A stretch of 64,000 nt of DNA from Azospirillaceae bacterium (lineage in GTDB: Bacteria; Pseudomonadota; Alphaproteobacteria; Azospirillales; Azospirillaceae). Below, in pieces: positions 24,759 to 34,324 of this stretch; within the stretch, counting starts at the first letter, position 1, and the number at the start of each line of letters is the position of its first letter. The stretch lies in assembly GCA_028283825.1 (NCBI GenBank), contig JAPWJW010000001.1:1116001-1180000 (forward strand). The letters run 5' to 3'. The notes under the pieces were generated by a model. It was not told where the DNA came from. It made no database searches and saw only the letters and a list, made by a program, of their open reading frames with translations. Made by a program: the position numbers and the translations under genes.

Positions 24759-26478
24759 GTGACCCCGATCCATGATTCAGCTTTGCGTGTTGTTAGCGAT
24801 ACCAACGCTCCAGCCGGCATCCATGATGATGCCCTGGGCCGGGTGCTGTCGGTGCTGGCGGCGCAAGGTCAGATGGCGCCGGGGGCCCTGGGCCGGGCGC
24901 AGGCGGCGGGCGGCCGGGTGGACCGGCGGCTGGTGGATCTGGGCCTGGTGTCCGAAGACCATATGGCGGCGGCCTACGCCCGGGCCCTGGGCCTGGCGCT
25001 GTGGCCGGCCGACCATCTGCCCGAGGCCGCGGTCATGGTGGACACGGCCAATCTGGGTTTTCTTAAGACCAACCAGATGCTGCCGCTGACCGCCGACGGG
25101 GCGGAGGCGGTATTCGCCATGGCCGATCCGCTGGACCGCCAGGCGCTGGGGGCGGCGTCCTTCCTGGCCGGCCGGCCGGTGCGGGCGGTGGTCATGACCG
25201 GCACCGCCATCGCCGCCGCCTTGGACCGGCTGTACGAGGTGGGGAACCCCACCGCCAACGACGACGACCTGCCCGACCTGCTGGAGGGCGATGCCGAGCG
25301 CCTGCGCGATCTCGCCAGCGAGGGGCCGGTGGTGCGCCTGGTGGGCAACGCCATCCAGGCGGCCCTGGCGGCCGGCGCCACCGACATCCATGTCGAGCCC
25401 ATGGCCGACCGGCTGGTGGTCCGTCACCGCGTCGACGGCATCCTGCGTGAGGCGGAGGTGCTGCCCCGCCGTGTGGCCCCCGGCATGATCACCCGCATCA
25501 AGGTGATGGCGGGCCTGGACATCGGTGAACGCCGCCTGCCGCAGGACGGCCGCATCCGCCAGACCCTGCAGGGCCGCGAGATCGATTTCCGTGTTTCCAC
25601 CACCCCCACCGTGCATGGCGAGGATGTGGTGATGCGCATCCTGGACCAGCAGACGGCCGGCGGCACCTTGGACACGCTGGGCCTGCCGGCCGACGTGGCG
25701 GGCCCGCTGGCCGCCGAACTGAACCGGCCGCACGGCATCGTGCTGGTGACCGGCCCCACCGGCAGCGGCAAGACCACCACCCTGTACGCCGGCCTGCGCG
25801 GCATGGACGCGGTCCGCCGCAAGATCCTCACCGTGGAGGATCCGGTGGAATATCTGCTGGACGGGGTGAACCAGACGCAGGTGAAGCCCGGCATCGGCCT
25901 GACCTTCGCCCACGCCCTGCGCAGCTTCCTGCGCCAGGACCCGGACGTGATCCTGGTGGGTGAGATGCGCGATGCGGAAACCACCAAGGTGGCGGTGCAG
26001 GCGGCCCTGACCGGCCACCTGGTGCTGTCCACCCTGCACACCAACGATGCGGCCGGTGCGGTGCCGCGGCTGGTGGACATGGGGGTGGACCCCTATCTGC
26101 TGGCCTCCACCCTGAACGGGGTGCTGGCGCAGCGGCTGGTGCGCACGCTGTGCCCCAGTTGCCGCCAGCCCTATGCCCTGTCGGCGGACGCGGCGGTGGC
26201 CCTGGGCCTGCCGGCGAAGATGGTGACGGTGTACCGGGCGGTGGGGTGCGCGGCCTGCAACGGCACGGGCTATCGCGGCCGCATGGCCATCGCCGAATGG
26301 CTGCCGGTGAACGACCAGGTGCGGGCGCTGGTGCGCCGGGGCGCCTCGATCGGCGGAGATCGAGGCGGCGGCGGTGGCCACCGGCGGCATGGTGCCGCTG
26401 TACCAGGACGGCCTGTCCCGCGTGCTGGACGGCGACACCACGCCCGAAGAAATCCTGCGCGTCACCAAGGCGGATTAA
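24759..26478 (+). CDS. gspE: Type II secretion ATPase GspE, with an apparent +1 frameshift near the C-terminus
   Basis: Cytoplasmic hexameric ATPase that powers pseudopilus assembly. It has the N-terminal N1E-like domain, Walker A GPTGSGKTTTLYAG near residue 332, Asp/Glu-box regions (LRQDPDVILVGEMRD), HLVLSTLHTNDA and the tetracysteine zinc site (CPSC...CAAC). The start is GTG 24759 after AAAAGGG. From about 26352 the frame yields Gly/Arg-rich nonsense to a stop at 26495, while the next frame continues with the family C-terminus (IEAAA, GGMVPLYQDGLSRV, LRVTKAD) to TAA 26478. One extra G at 26352-26353 explains this. The given end assumes correction. It may be a sequencing error or a real mutation. 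Confidence 0.88.
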
Positions 26479-26491
26479 GTGGCGGATTGAG

Positions 26492-27706
26492 ATGATGATG
26501 GCCAGTTTCACCTACCGATCCGTCGACGCCGAAGGCCGCGCCCGTCGTGGCACCATTGAGGCGGCCAACCGCAGCAGTGCCGTGGACCAATTGATGCAGC
26601 GCGGCCTGACGCCGCTGTCGCTGCGTGAGGCCGGGGCCAGGAAAGGCCTCAGCCTGGGCCGTGGCCGCGACCTGAACCGGGCCGAACGGCTGTCTTTCGT
26701 GCGTGACTTGGCCAACCTGGTGTCCGCCGGTTTCGCGCTGGAGCCCGCCTTGGGCCTGGTGGCGGACCAGATGCCGCGCCCGGCCTCCGCCGCATTGGTG
26801 GGCCGCCTGCGCGAACGGGTGCGGGCCGGTGAAGGCCTGGCCGCCGCCCTGTCGGCCCACGCCACCGTCTTCCCGCCGGAGTTCGTCGGCCTGGTCGCGG
26901 CGGGTGAGCAGGGCGGGTCGCTGGCCGCCGCCCTGGGCCACCTGGCGGTTCTGGAGGAAGAGCGCACCCATTTCCGCCAGCGCCTGATCAGCGCCATGGT
27001 CTATCCCGCCTTGATCGCGCTGCTGACCCTGGCGGCGCTGGCGCTGATGGCGGGATATGTCCTGCCGCAATTCCAGGATCTGTTCGCGGGCAGCAAGGCC
27101 AAGCTGCCGGCCGCCACGGCCGCCGTTCTGGCCATCGGTGATTTTCTGGGCAATTTCGGTCCCGGCATCGTGGCCGGCGTGGTCCTGACCCTGCTGCTGA
27201 TGGCCCGGGCCTACCGTCAGCCCGACATGCGCCTGCGCATGGACCGGGTGTTGCTGGCGGCCACGGGGCCGCTGGGCCGGTTGATCGGCGATGCCCAGCT
27301 GGCGCTCTACACCCGGACCCTGGCCAGCCTGCTCAGCGGCGGCGTGCCGCTGGCGGCGGGCCTGGCGACGGCCGGTGGTTGCCTGTCCAACCGCGCCCTG
27401 GCGGGGGCGGCCGACCGGGTGCGCATCGCCGTGCGCGGCGGCAGCGACCTCAGCACGGCGGTGCAGGGCGAGCCTTTGTTTCCCCGCCGCCTGTCGCGCA
27501 TGCTGGCCATGGCCGAACAGACCGCCAGCCTGCCGCAAGCCCTGCTGGATCTATCGAAAGTGTTGGAGCGTGAGAGGGGTCTAGCACTGGATAGGGCCTT
27601 GTCTTTGGTGACGCCCGTCCTAACCCTTGTTCTCGGCGGCATGGTCGGTGGGATCTTCGCCGCCCTGATCGCGGGGATCCTCAGCCTGAATGACATCGCC
27701 ATCTGA
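26492..27706 (+). CDS. gspF: Type II secretion inner-membrane platform protein GspF
   Basis: A 404-residue polytopic protein with the duplicated T2SF domain and three membrane helices: ISAMVYPALIALLTLAALAL near residue 170, a second near residue 220 and the C-terminal VTPVLTLVLGGMVGGIFAAL. The start FTYRSVDAEGRARRGTIEAA and the YPALIAL motif are typical. It couples the GspE ATPase to pseudopilin assembly. Three consecutive ATG codons begin at 26492; the first is used here, 13 bases after the corrected gspE stop. The end overlaps gspG by 17 bases. Confidence 0.95.
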   Translation: MMMASFTYRSVDAEGRARRGTIEAANRSSAVDQLMQRGLTPLSLREAGARKGLSLGRGRDLNRAERLSFVRDLANLVSAGFALEPALGLVADQMPRPASAALVGRLRERVRAGEGLAAALSAHATVFPPEFVGLVAAGEQGGSLAAALGHLAVLEEERTHFRQRLISAMVYPALIALLTLAALALMAGYVLPQFQDLFAGSKAKLPAATAAVLAIGDFLGNFGPGIVAGVVLTLLLMARAYRQPDMRLRMDRVLLAATGPLGRLIGDAQLALYTRTLASLLSGGVPLAAGLATAGGCLSNRALAGAADRVRIAVRGGSDLSTAVQGEPLFPRRLSRMLAMAEQTASLPQALLDLSKVLERERGLALDRALSLVTPVLTLVLGGMVGGIFAALIAGILSLNDIAI

Positions 27707-28142
27707 CAAGACCGACCTGAACCGTCCTGACCGTCGCCGAACCGCAGGCTTCACCCTGGTGGAGGTGCTGGTCGTCCTGGTGATCATCGGCCTGCTGGGC
27801 CTGCTGGTGGCACCCAACCTGGTGGCCCGCTTGGGAAAAGCCAAGGGCGAGGCGGCGCAGGCCCAGATCAACACCCTGGTCGCCGCCGTCGACCTGTTTT
27901 ACGTCGATGTCGGCCGTTACCCCACCAGCCAGGAAGGGCTGGAGGCGCTGATGACGGCCCCGGCTGGCGACGCCAACTGGCGTGGCCCCTACCTGCGCAA
28001 GCGTCAGGCCCTGATCGACCCCTGGGGCAACCCCTATCGCTACAAGGCGCCGGGCGACCACGGCGCCTATGACCTTTTCAGCTACGGCAGCGACAACGCC
28101 CCGGGCGGCGAGGGCGACGCCCGCGACGTCACCAGTTGGTAG
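27690..28142 (+). CDS. gspG: Major pseudopilin GspG
   Basis: A 150-residue class III prepilin. The leader ends in RTAG before FTLVEVLVVLVIIGLLGLLV, the cleavage and methylation site recognised by the prepilin peptidase encoded downstream; Glu at +5 is present. The C-terminal part has the GspG signature (YPTSQEGLEALMTAP, LIDPWGNPYRYK, YDLFSYGSDN), which binds calcium in studied homologues. The leader is 19 residues, longer than usual. It polymerises into the pseudopilus that pushes substrates through the secretin. Confidence 0.97.
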   Translation: MTSPSDKTDLNRPDRRRTAGFTLVEVLVVLVIIGLLGLLVAPNLVARLGKAKGEAAQAQINTLVAAVDLFYVDVGRYPTSQEGLEALMTAPAGDANWRGPYLRKRQALIDPWGNPYRYKAPGDHGAYDLFSYGSDNAPGGEGDARDVTSW

Positions 28143-28570
28143 GCGCGGCCCGCGTGCGCGCCGGTTTCACCCTGGTGGAAACCCTGGTGGTGCTGGTGAT
28201 CCTGGGCATCCTGGGGGCCGCCTTGGCCGTCGGCATCCAGGACCGGTTGCCGGGCCTGCGCTTCAGCGCCGCGGTCGGCGCGCTGGAGGAGGAGCTGCGC
28301 AACCGCCAGGTGGAGGCGATGGTGACCGGCCGGCCGGTCGTCTTTTCCCTGGCCGACCTCGGCCATCCCGACCGGGGGGCCGCCGGCCGCCGCCTGCGGC
28401 GCATCGCCGCCGTGCGGCTTCGCATCGATGGTGCCGACGCCACCCATCCCGGCCAGGTGGTGTTCCTGCCCGGCGGCTGGTCGCCCGGCGCCCAGGTTCA
28501 GTTGGTCCAGGACGGCCGCAACGCCACCGTGCGGGTGGACTGGCCCCTCGGCACCGTGCATCGGGAGTAG
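28136..28570 (+). CDS. gspH: Minor pseudopilin GspH
   Basis: A 144-residue prepilin-like protein with a short leader (VGAARVRAG) before FTLVETLVVLVILGILGAAL, then a GspH-type globular domain (LRNRQVEAMVTGRPVVFSLA, VVFLPGGWSPGAQVQLVQDG). The start codon is uncertain: TTG at 28136 gives a 10-residue leader and overlaps the gspG stop; GTG at 28154 would leave only four residues before the cleavage site. It is part of the pseudopilus tip complex. Confidence 0.88.
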   Translation: MVGAARVRAGFTLVETLVVLVILGILGAALAVGIQDRLPGLRFSAAVGALEEELRNRQVEAMVTGRPVVFSLADLGHPDRGAAGRRLRRIAAVRLRIDGADATHPGQVVFLPGGWSPGAQVQLVQDGRNATVRVDWPLGTVHRE

Positions 28571-28575
28571 GGGGC

Positions 28576-28998
28576 ATGCCGTCTTTACCCAGGCCGTCTG
28601 GCGTCGCCGGTTTCACCCTGCTGGAAATGCTGATCGCGCTGGCCATCTTCGGCCTGGGCACCGCCTTGCTGATGCAATCCGCCTGGTCGGGGGCCTGGGC
28701 GGCGCGCCAGGCCTGGACCGAGACGGCGGCGCTGCGCCTGGCCCAGTCGGCCGCGGCGGAGGCCGGCGTCGCGCGGCCTATCACGCAAGGGGTGCTGGAC
28801 TTCACCGAAGAGGGATTGCCCTACCGTGTCAAAATTGTGCCCCTTGGCGTTTCCGGAACCGGTGACCTGGACTTTCGGGTAGAGGTTCGGGCATCGCCCC
28901 CCGCCAGCAACCCGGATGCCGCCATTGCGGCGGGCGGATCGGCGGGCCCTGTTCTGGCGACCGTGACCAACCGATCCGTGGCGGACAACACGCGATGA
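28576..28998 (+). CDS. gspI: Minor pseudopilin GspI
   Basis: A 140-residue prepilin-like protein with leader PSLPRPSGVAG before FTLLEMLIALAIFGLGTALL, including Glu at +5. The remainder is compact, ending in beta strands (YRVKIVPLGV, DLDFRVEVRA). Position between H and J and length fit GspI, which nucleates the tip complex with GspJ and GspK. The stop overlaps the next start (ATGA). Confidence 0.85.
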   Translation: MPSLPRPSGVAGFTLLEMLIALAIFGLGTALLMQSAWSGAWAARQAWTETAALRLAQSAAAEAGVARPITQGVLDFTEEGLPYRVKIVPLGVSGTGDLDFRVEVRASPPASNPDAAIAAGGSAGPVLATVTNRSVADNTR

Positions 28999-29696
28999 CG
29001 GCAACAGCCAGGCCCCCGATGATGATGCGCCGTGACGCGGATCGGGGGAGCACAGGCTGTGAGGGTTGCCAAGCGGGCATGACATTGGTCGAGGCGCTGG
29101 TGGCCCTGGCCCTGTTGGGCATGCTGGCCATGGCCGCCGTGGGCCTGCTTCCCCTGATGAACCGGATGGCCGACCGCAGCGGTGCCCTGCAACGCCAGGC
29201 GGCCGATTTGGGCCGGGTGCACGACTTCACCCGTTTCCTGGTGGCCAACGCGCTGGGCCTGGGTGACCTGGGCACGGCCGGCCCTGACATGGCGCCGCTG
29301 GCGCATGAGCCGGGCCGGCTGGAGGTGGTGGCACCCCTGCCGGCCGGCCTGGGTACCGGCGGCCTCTACCGCATCGCGCTGACCGTGGAGGGGGCGCCCG
29401 GCCACCAGTCCTTGCAGCTGCATGTCGCCGCCCTGCGGCCGGACGGGCCGCCGGCCGCCGACGGCGTGCTGATCGCGGGCGCCAGCCGCATCGCCTGGTC
29501 CTATTTCGATGCGGCAACCCATGCCTGGGTCGATCGCTGGTCCGATCCCGACACGGCGCCGGCCCTGGTGCGCCTGGATGTGGAGATGCCGGACGCCGGC
29601 CGGTGGCCGCCCATGATCGCGGCACCGCTGGTGCGCGGCGGCGCCCTCTGTTCCTTCGACACCGTGCTGGGCGCCTGCCGCCCCGGGGGGGTGTGA
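28995..29696 (+). CDS. gspJ: Minor pseudopilin GspJ
   Basis: A 233-residue protein with an unusually long leader of about 28 residues (many Arg and Met, two Cys) before the cleavage site CQAG-MTLVEALVALALLG. The mature first residue is Met rather than Phe. The rest resembles GspJ (RIAWSYFDAATHAWVDRWSD, PALVRLDVEM). GspJ forms the pseudopilus tip with I and K. The leader length suggests that the true start may be further in, for instance at one of the Met codons in the leader; the ATGA overlap with gspI supports 28995. Confidence 0.85.
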   Translation: MTATARPPMMMRRDADRGSTGCEGCQAGMTLVEALVALALLGMLAMAAVGLLPLMNRMADRSGALQRQAADLGRVHDFTRFLVANALGLGDLGTAGPDMAPLAHEPGRLEVVAPLPAGLGTGGLYRIALTVEGAPGHQSLQLHVAALRPDGPPAADGVLIAGASRIAWSYFDAATHAWVDRWSDPDTAPALVRLDVEMPDAGRWPPMIAAPLVRGGALCSFDTVLGACRPGGV

Positions 29697-30697
29697 TGAC
29701 CCCGGCCCGCCGTTTCAAGCGCCTGCTGGTGCGGACCATGGACGGCCTGGTCGATGGCGTGGCGGCGGCCTTGCCGCGCCGCTTGTGCGCTTTGTTGGGC
29801 CTGGCGGTGCCGGCCTTTGCCTTGCCGCCGGGCGGCACCGGCGTGACGGTGGGGACGGAGGCGGGGCCGGTGCGCCTGGTGCTTGATCCGCAGGACGTGC
29901 TGGCCGTGGACGTGCCCTTGCCCAAGGGCGGGCTGATGGCCGGCATGGTCGATGCCCGGGGATTCGTGGAGATGCAGGCCCATCGTTTCATGCCGATGCG
30001 CCCCGACCTGCTGGCTTGGGATGTGGTCATCCTGGAAAACGCGGACGGGAAAAAGGGCGATGGCGTCGCCCGGGTGCACATGGTGCGGCGATCGGTGCTG
30101 TCGGCGGCGCAGGCCACGGCGGCGCGCATGGGCCTTCAGGTCCGGGGCGTGACGGCGGCGGTGGCGGTGGGGCCGCCGCCGGAGTTCCTGCGTTTCGACC
30201 GGGCACGCGTGCGGCGCCGCGCGGTGGCCGTGGCGGTGGCCGCTTGCCTGTTCTGGCTGGCCCTGCCCATCCCCTTGGTTATCGCCATCCGGGTGCTGGA
30301 CCGACAGACGGCGACGGTCGAGGCCACCTTGGCCGCGGTCGCCAAGGATGCGCGGGGCGTGCAGGACATGCGCGACCGCATCGCCTTCCTGGCCCCCGAT
30401 GCCGCCGCCACCGCCGTCCTGCTGGCGCAGCCGGGGCGGGGCCAGGTGCTGGACGAACTGGCCTACACCCTGCCGGATACGGTGTGGGTGCGGGACCTGG
30501 TCGTGCGGCCCGGTGGCATCGAGGTGCAGGGCCGCGCGGCCGATTTGGCCGACGTGCTGGCGCGGATGCGTGCCGCCAGCCCCTTCACCGATGCCCATTT
30601 CGTGGAACCGGCGCAGGTGGCACCCGCCCCGACGCCCCCCGGCATCATGCCGAAGGACTTCACCCTGGCGTTCTCCCTGGTCGGCGGGGGGGACTGA
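29696..30697 (+). CDS. gspL: GspL/PilN-like inner-membrane assembly protein
   Basis: A 333-residue bitopic protein. The N-terminal 180 residues are cytoplasmic and actin-fold-like (PVRLVLDPQDVLAVDVPLPK), followed by one membrane helix (VAVAVAACLFWLALPIPLVI) and a periplasmic coiled-coil plus PilN-like ferredoxin-fold domain (VLDELAYTLPDTVWVRDLVV). This is the layout of GspL/PilN, which recruits the ATPase to the platform. The start is TGATG-coupled to gspJ. Sequence conservation in the family is low, so the assignment leans on domain order and position. Confidence 0.82.
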   Translation: MTPARRFKRLLVRTMDGLVDGVAAALPRRLCALLGLAVPAFALPPGGTGVTVGTEAGPVRLVLDPQDVLAVDVPLPKGGLMAGMVDARGFVEMQAHRFMPMRPDLLAWDVVILENADGKKGDGVARVHMVRRSVLSAAQATAARMGLQVRGVTAAVAVGPPPEFLRFDRARVRRRAVAVAVAACLFWLALPIPLVIAIRVLDRQTATVEATLAAVAKDARGVQDMRDRIAFLAPDAAATAVLLAQPGRGQVLDELAYTLPDTVWVRDLVVRPGGIEVQGRAADLADVLARMRAASPFTDAHFVEPAQVAPAPTPPGIMPKDFTLAFSLVGGGD

Positions 30698-30700
30698 CCC

Positions 30701-31327
30701 ATGGCGTCCACCACCCTGCGTCCCGGTTTCGTGCTGCTTGTGGCGGGCTGCCTGCTGGCCGTGCCGCCCTATTTCTTCCTGGCGCCGCTGGCGGAGGGGG
30801 TGCAGGACGCGGCCGCCCGCCGCGTCGCCCGCCTGTCGCAGCTGGATGAGGCCCGCACCCTGCTGGCCCAGCGCGATGATCTGGCCCGGCGTGCCGGCGT
30901 GCTGGACCGGGGCTTGGTGGTGCGTACCCTGCTGCGCCACGGGACCGACCTGCCCGCGGTGCAGGCGGATGCGGAGGCGGAGGTGCGCCGCGCCGTGCAG
31001 CAGGCCGGTGCCACCGTGCGCACCCTTTCGACGCAGGTGCGGCCTGGCCGCGGGGCTTACCGCCGCCTGACCCTGACGCTGGCCGCCGATGGCGACGCCG
31101 TCGCCGTGACCAACGCCGTGGCCGCGCTGGACGCCGTGATGCCGCGCCTGCTGGTGCGGTCGCTGCACATCCACGCCACACCGCCGGCCACCGTCACGGT
31201 GCCCACCGGTCCCGCCTTCGGCCGGGTGGCGCCGCAGGCCAGGCCGGCGGTGGAGAGTGAACCCGTCACCCTGGAGATGGAGATCGACATCTATGCCGAC
31301 TTGGCCGGTTCCCGGGCTGCTTCCTGA
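30701..31327 (+). CDS. gspM: GspM-like inner-membrane protein
   Basis: A 208-residue bitopic protein with one N-terminal membrane helix (FVLLVAGCLLAVPPYFFLAP), a coiled-coil region and a C-terminal ferredoxin-like fold (RRLTLTLAADGDAVAVTNAV, EMEIDIYADL). This matches the GspM/GspMb type that pairs with GspL. It starts three bases after the gspL stop and overlaps the following gene by about 35 bases. Confidence 0.8.
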   Translation: MASTTLRPGFVLLVAGCLLAVPPYFFLAPLAEGVQDAAARRVARLSQLDEARTLLAQRDDLARRAGVLDRGLVVRTLLRHGTDLPAVQADAEAEVRRAVQQAGATVRTLSTQVRPGRGAYRRLTLTLAADGDAVAVTNAVAALDAVMPRLLVRSLHIHATPPATVTVPTGPAFGRVAPQARPAVESEPVTLEMEIDIYADLAGSRAAS

Positions 31328-32000
31328 GCGTCCCGCCTGGGCGCTGGCGGCGCTCGGCCTGGTGGTCGGTGCCGGCGTCGCCCTGTTCGTGGTGCTGGAC
31401 GCGTCGGACCGCACGGCGCGGGCCCTGGCGCCCCTGCCGCCCATACCGGCGCTGGCGGGCCCCACCCCCATGGGCCTGTCGGCGGATGAGGGGGAGGCAG
31501 CACGCCGCCCCCTGTTCACGCCCGACCGCCGTCCGCCGGCCACGCCCCTCGGCCCCGCGTCAGCCGATGGTCCGGACCTGCAAGTGACGGGCGTGGTGAC
31601 CGGCGGGGGTGGCGGGGCCGCCACCGGCGTGGATCACCACGGGCAAAAGCCGTTCAGCGTGCGCCTGGGGGATGAGATGGAGGGCTGGATCGTGGACGCG
31701 GTGACGCGTGACGGCCTGCGCCTGCGCCGGGGCGTCAGCGTCCGCGATTATCCCCTGGCGGTGCCGCCGCCACCCGCGTCGCAGGCGCGGCCGACCTTCC
31801 AACCGCCATCGCAGGCGTCGGGCAGGGTGTCGCCCGGTGCCCCGCCCACGGCCCCTGCCATGCGCCCACCCCCAGGCCCCAACGGTCAGCCGCCGGATCC
31901 AGGGCAGTTGGACGCCCAGCCCAATCACCCGCCCTCCCGCACACCTTCCCCCGACGGCCCACCCCCCAACACCCCGCCCAAGGCGACCCCCCAGCCATGA
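31293..32000 (+). CDS. GspC/GspN-like periplasmic linker protein with a proline-rich tail
   Basis: A protein of about 235 residues. One membrane helix (AWALAALGLVVGAGVALFVV) is followed by a small domain resembling the HR domain of GspC (RPLFTPDRRPP, LQVTGVVTGG, PFSVRLGDEMEGWIVDAVTR, GLRLRRGVS), which in GspC contacts the secretin. The last 80 residues or so are very rich in Pro, Ser and Gln. The start at ATG 31293 lies inside gspM; an ATG at 31257 would add 12 residues. No PDZ domain is present, so it is not a full GspC. It directly precedes gspD with an ATGA overlap. Confidence 0.72.
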   Translation: MPTWPVPGLLPERPAWALAALGLVVGAGVALFVVLDASDRTARALAPLPPIPALAGPTPMGLSADEGEAARRPLFTPDRRPPATPLGPASADGPDLQVTGVVTGGGGGAATGVDHHGQKPFSVRLGDEMEGWIVDAVTRDGLRLRRGVSVRDYPLAVPPPPASQARPTFQPPSQASGRVSPGAPPTAPAMRPPPGPNGQPPDPGQLDAQPNHPPSRTPSPDGPPPNTPPKATPQP

Positions 32001-34312
32001 GCCAGCACCTCTCCGCCTCACGGATTTCGTCTCGCGCCGGTCGCTGGGGCCGCGCACTGTTTCTTGCCTGCCTGACCCTGGCCGGCTGTGCGGACAGCCC
32101 CACGTCGCGGCTGGGCACGCCGCTGCCCACGGCACCGCCGCCGTCGCCCGCCCCGGCCAGCAGCATCATCGGCCCTGACACGGCGCCGCCGCGCGTGCCG
32201 GCGCAGGAGGTGCGGGGCAGCGGGCAGTTCGTGCGGCAGGCGGCCCCGCCGGTATCCGGCCTGGGCGGGGCGGTGGCGGCCGGCGAGGGCGAGCCGGTGG
32301 AGATGAACTTCGTCAACGCCGATGTGCGGTCGGTCCTGGATGCCGTGCTGGGCGGCATGCTGGGCCTGAACTACACCATCGACCCCAAGGTGCAGGGCCA
32401 GGTCACCATCCGCACCACCCGGCCGTTGGCGCGGTCCCAGGCCCTGGGCGCCGTGGACGCGGCCTTGCGGGCGCAAGGCTTCGCCATCGTTGGCGGGGAC
32501 GGCTTCTACCAGGTGGTGCCGGCGGCCGAGGCCGCCAACCAGGCGCCGGTGCAGACGACGTCCGCCGCCGAACGGACGGCGGGCTTCAGCACGGCCATCG
32601 TGCCGGTACGCCGCGTTTCGGTGGCGGAGCTGGACAAGATCGTGCGGCCGCTGACCCGGCAGGGCTTCATCCAGCAGGCCGATTCCGGCCGCAACATCTT
32701 CATCGTCAGTGGCACGGCGCATGAGATCGACAGCTTCACCCAACTGGTCGCCAGCTTTGATGTGGACTGGCTGGCCGGCCTGTCCTTCGCCCTCCATACG
32801 CTCCAGGCGGTGGATCCGGCACGGCTGGAGGCGGAACTGCGCCGCGTGCTGCAACTGGAGAACGGCCCCTTGCAGGGCATGATCGACTTCGTGCCCATCG
32901 CGCGGCTGAACGCCCTGCTGGTGGTGGCCAAGCGGCCGGAACTGCTGCCCACCGTGGCCGGCTGGATCGAGCGGCTGGACCGGCCGGGCCCCGATGGCGG
33001 CAAGGTCGTGCATTTCTATGAGGTGCAGAACGGCAGCGCTGCGGAATTGGCCAGCGCCCTGACCCGGCTGATCACCGGCCGCGCCGACCCGCAGCAGTCG
33101 GCGACGGAACAGACGGGCAAATCCTCATCGCGCGCAGGCACCATCGGCGGCAACAGCCGCACGGGCAGCAGTGGCAGCAGTTCATCCACCAGCATCATGG
33201 GTGGTCCGCCCAGCGGCAGTGTCGCCACCGGCGCCTCCGGCTCCGCCGCCAGCGCGCCGCCCAGCCCGGTGACCAGCGCCACCACGCCCATCACCGGCAC
33301 CGGCGGCGACACGGGCGGCGGTGACGACGGCCTGTCGGAACTGAAGGGCGTGCGGGTGGTGGCGGATGAGCGGCGCAACGCCCTGCTGATTTTTGGTTCC
33401 GGCACGCAGTACGCCCTGCTGGAACAGGTGCTGACCCGCCTGGATGCGCCGCGCGAACAGGTGCTGATCGAGGCCACGATCGCGGAGGTGACGCTGAACA
33501 ACCAGCTGAACTTCGGCGTGCAATGGTATCTGGACCGGGGCAGCAGCACGGGCGGCTATTCCACCGCCGCCGGATCCACGCTGGCGCCCAGCTATCCCAA
33601 CTTCAACTACACCTTCCTGACGCCCAGCACGCGCGTGGTGCTGAACGCCCTGTCCAGCGTGACCGACGTGCAGGTGCTGTCGGCACCCCGCCTGATGGTG
33701 CTGAACAATGAGACGGCGCGCCTGCAGGTGGGGGACGAGGTGCCGGTCGTGGTACAGTCCGCCACCAGCACGGTGACCAGCGACAGCGCCGTGGTGAATT
33801 CCGTCGAATACCACGACACCGGCGTGATCCTTGAGGTCACCCCCCGCATCAACCGAAGCGGTGCCGTGGTGATGGACGTGAATCAGGAGGTCAGCACGGT
33901 GGCCACCACCACCACCTCGGGCATCGACAGCCCCACCATCCAGCAGCGCAAGATCACCAGCGTGGTCAACGTGCAGGATGGTGAGACCGTGGCCCTGGGC
34001 GGCCTGATCAGCGACAGTTCCAGCAAGGGCGGCAGTGGCATTCCCTACCTGCGCGACATCCCCGTGCTGGGCAAGCTGTTCGGGACGGACACCAATGCCA
34101 AGACGCGCACCGAACTGCTGGTGTTCCTGCGTCCCGTCATCGTGCGCGACGCCACCCGGGCGCGCGAGGTCACCGACGCGCTGCGCGCCAGCATGGGCCG
34201 GCTGGAGGTTTTCGCCGGCAGCACCGGTGGTTCCCTGGGCGCCTATCCCGGCGCCCCCATCACGGTACCGGCACCGGCCGCCACCTCCTCCACCCTGCCG
34301 CCGGTCCAATGA
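31997..34312 (+). CDS. gspD: Type II secretion outer-membrane secretin GspD
   Basis: A 771-residue lipoprotein-type secretin. The signal ends in the lipobox LAGC, then come the N0 domain (VEMNFVNADVRSVLDAVLGG), N1 to N3 domains, and the secretin barrel with VLIEATIAEVTLNNQLNFGV, VPVVVQSATSTV and the conserved LGGLISD...VPVLGKLFG-type motif (here IPVLGKLFG). Between N3 repeats there is a Ser/Gly/Thr-rich linker of about 60 residues around residues 370-435. It forms the 15-fold gated pore for folded exoproteins. A lipoprotein signal suggests that it can reach the outer membrane without a separate GspS pilotin. Confidence 0.96.
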   Translation: MSQHLSASRISSRAGRWGRALFLACLTLAGCADSPTSRLGTPLPTAPPPSPAPASSIIGPDTAPPRVPAQEVRGSGQFVRQAAPPVSGLGGAVAAGEGEPVEMNFVNADVRSVLDAVLGGMLGLNYTIDPKVQGQVTIRTTRPLARSQALGAVDAALRAQGFAIVGGDGFYQVVPAAEAANQAPVQTTSAAERTAGFSTAIVPVRRVSVAELDKIVRPLTRQGFIQQADSGRNIFIVSGTAHEIDSFTQLVASFDVDWLAGLSFALHTLQAVDPARLEAELRRVLQLENGPLQGMIDFVPIARLNALLVVAKRPELLPTVAGWIERLDRPGPDGGKVVHFYEVQNGSAAELASALTRLITGRADPQQSATEQTGKSSSRAGTIGGNSRTGSSGSSSSTSIMGGPPSGSVATGASGSAASAPPSPVTSATTPITGTGGDTGGGDDGLSELKGVRVVADERRNALLIFGSGTQYALLEQVLTRLDAPREQVLIEATIAEVTLNNQLNFGVQWYLDRGSSTGGYSTAAGSTLAPSYPNFNYTFLTPSTRVVLNALSSVTDVQVLSAPRLMVLNNETARLQVGDEVPVVVQSATSTVTSDSAVVNSVEYHDTGVILEVTPRINRSGAVVMDVNQEVSTVATTTTSGIDSPTIQQRKITSVVNVQDGETVALGGLISDSSSKGGSGIPYLRDIPVLGKLFGTDTNAKTRTELLVFLRPVIVRDATRAREVTDALRASMGRLEVFAGSTGGSLGAYPGAPITVPAPAATSSTLPPVQ

Positions 34313-34324
34313 AGGCATGACTTG

